Source: CAZXVW01 sp964644025 (lineage in GTDB: Bacteria; Acidobacteriota; Terriglobia; Bryobacterales; Bryobacteraceae). From it: DNA of 11,674 nucleotides. Shown piece after piece: positions 10,438 to 11,674 of this stretch (positions are counted from its first letter, which is position 1; each line of letters begins with the position of its first letter). A model generated the notes under the pieces. The model searched no databases. It was not told where the DNA came from and worked only from the letters and a program-made list of their open reading frames with translations. The DNA lies in the NCBI GenBank assembly GCA_964644025.1, contig CAZXVW010000138.1, positions 1 to 11,674 on the forward strand. The letters are read 5' to 3'. A program made the position numbers and the translations under genes.

Positions 10438-11674
10438 ATGCCGTCACGTTTCCCGATACGAATCACCCTAGCTGCGATCTTGACGATGCTGATGGCCGGC
10501 GTCCCGCGCGCCGGCGCCGCCGGGCATTACGCGCCCACCTGGGGATCCCTGGCGCGGTGGCAGACGCCGGCGTGGCTCGAAGACGCCAAGTTCGGCATTT
10601 ACACCCATTGGGGTCCCATCAGTTACGCGAACCAGTATTCCGAGCGCGCCTTCGGCTGGTATGCCCGCTACATGTACGTGCCCGGCCGGGCCGAATTCGA
10701 GTACCACCGGAAGTGGTTCGGCGATCAGAACAAAGTGGGTTACAAGGACATCATTCCGAAGTTCACCGCCCCGAAGTTTGACGCCGCCAAGTGGGCGGAG
10801 ATCTTCGCTGCGGCCGGGGCGAAGTTTGCCGGACCGGTGGCGATCCATCACGACAACTTCGCCATGTGGGCGAGCAAGGTGACCCGCTGGAACTCCCTGA
10901 ACACGGGGCCGAAGCGGGACATCACCGGGGAACTGGAGAAGGCGTGCCGCGCCCGCGGGATGCGCTTCATCACCTCGTTCCACCACTCCTTTAGCTGGAT
11001 GTACTACGAGCCGGCCTACCGCTACGACGCGGCCGACGGCCGCAACGTGGACCTTTACTGCGAGCCGCATCAGGAATCACCGCCGCGCCGGCGCGGCGTA
11101 AACCCGAAACTGGGCGCGCCGCCCAGCGAAAAGTTCCTCAAGCAATGGCACGCCAAGATCCTCGAGGTTATCGACAATTACCACCCCGATCTGGTTTGGT
11201 TCGACATGGGGTTCGAGTGGGTCATCCCGGAACCGCTGCGCCGGCAGGTCGTCGCCGAGTATTACAACCGGGCGGCCGCCTGGGGCAGGGAAGTCGCCTT
11301 CATTTATAAGCATGGGGCCCTGGACCCCGACGCCGGCGTCCTGGACATCGAGCGGGGCCGCGCCGCTGACCTGATGGCGCGCGTCTGGATGACGGACACG
11401 GCGCTCGGTCCCTGGTTCCATTACAAGAACCCGAAGTACAAGTCCACCGGCCAGTTGATCGACACCCTCGTGGACATCGTCAGCAAGAACGGAGTGATGC
11501 TGCTCAACGTCGATCCCGACGCCGACGGGGCGATCACGCCGGAGGCCGAGCAGCGGCTGCGCAGCATCGGCAAGTGGTTGGGAGTCAACGGCGAAGCAAT
11601 CTATGGCACGCGGCCGTGGCGCGTGTTCGGCGAAGGTCCGACGCGCAATGCAGGCGGTTACTTCTCGGAAAGGA
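10438..11674 (+). CDS. Secreted alpha-L-fucosidase, GH29 (3' end outside window)
   Basis: 412 residues are visible and the frame is still open at the edge. Residues 1-28 form a signal peptide (Arg4, Arg8, hydrophobic ITLAAILTMLMAGV, AGA cleavage region), so the enzyme is exported. GH29 motifs in order: KFGIYTHWGPISY (51-63), GPVAIHHDNFAMW (132-144), WNSLNTGPKRDITGEL (151-166), FITSFHHSFSW (177-187), LVWFDMGFEW (252-261) and VSKNGVMLLNVDPDADG (348-364), then NGEAIYGTRPW (384-394). Asp256 is the expected catalytic nucleophile. The acid/base residue is not conserved enough across GH29 to name. The enzyme would cleave terminal alpha-L-fucosyl residues from glycans. GAGGAGGT at 10426-10433 fixes the ATG at 10438. 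The gene diverges from the mutarotase/symporter operon, which could take up and process the released sugar. Related families (GH95, GH141) lack these motifs. Confidence 0.92.
   Translation, partial: MPSRFPIRITLAAILTMLMAGVPRAGAAGHYAPTWGSLARWQTPAWLEDAKFGIYTHWGPISYANQYSERAFGWYARYMYVPGRAEFEYHRKWFGDQNKVGYKDIIPKFTAPKFDAAKWAEIFAAAGAKFAGPVAIHHDNFAMWASKVTRWNSLNTGPKRDITGELEKACRARGMRFITSFHHSFSWMYYEPAYRYDAADGRNVDLYCEPHQESPPRRRGVNPKLGAPPSEKFLKQWHAKILEVIDNYHPDLVWFDMGFEWVIPEPLRRQVVAEYYNRAAAWGREVAFIYKHGALDPDAGVLDIERGRAADLMARVWMTDTALGPWFHYKNPKYKSTGQLIDTLVDIVSKNGVMLLNVDPDADGAITPEAEQRLRSIGKWLGVNGEAIYGTRPWRVFGEGPTRNAGGYFSER

Noticed and set aside
1..11674. Mobile element or recent horizontal island
   Set aside because: No transposase, integrase, tRNA attachment site, terminal inverted repeats or shift in base composition is visible.

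Overview
This is a GC-rich chromosomal window with closely packed genes. It most likely comes from a heterotrophic Acidobacteriota (Solibacter/Bryobacter-like) bacterium. That placement is inferred from the gene mix: split GlcE/GlcF, monofunctional RfaE2, RhaT-type symporter plus COG3254 mutarotase beside a secreted GH29 fucosidase, and a heptamer tandem repeat. No rRNA or other taxonomic marker is present to prove it. No rRNA, tRNA, CRISPR array, insertion sequence or phage gene is visible. No gene-free stretch exceeds about 170 bases.

Layout. (1) 1-1233, minus strand: the start of a glycolate-oxidase-type iron-sulfur subunit (GlcF) and, upstream and overlapping by 14 bases, the FAD-binding subunit GlcE. 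(2) 1320-2036, plus strand: a cytoplasmic ankyrin-repeat protein, divergent from glcE. (3) 2209-3543, plus: a sugar-porter-family MFS transporter with a strong Shine-Dalgarno and a structured leader. (4) 3673-4113, plus: a small secreted protein with two copies of a calcium-loop-like repeat and a Gly/Arg-rich tail, with its own candidate promoter. (5) 4207-8165, plus: rfaE2 (heptose-1-phosphate adenylyltransferase domain) overlapping mfd (transcription-repair coupling factor) by four bases. (6) 8239-8802, plus: a solitary nuoB. (7) 8803-8952: a convergent intergenic region with a heptanucleotide tandem repeat. (8) 8953-10297, minus: rhaM-like mutarotase followed by a RhaT-type symporter, in one operon. 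(9) 10438-end, plus: a secreted GH29 alpha-L-fucosidase, cut by the window edge.

How the genes fit together. The clearest functional module is at the right end. A secreted fucosidase would release a 6-deoxyhexose, the symporter would import it and the mutarotase would convert its anomers. The two transcription units diverge from a 140-base region holding a perfect 12-bp palindrome and an extra half-site, a good candidate operator. The left end is a glycolate/hydroxy-acid oxidation fragment. The middle is housekeeping (LPS heptose activation, transcription-coupled repair, complex I) in an unusual arrangement, notably nuoB without nuoA or nuoC beside it.

Nothing here is clearly a new multi-gene system. 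The least explained items are the secreted repeat protein, the palindrome-centred divergent sugar locus, the heptamer array and two apparently leaderless starts.
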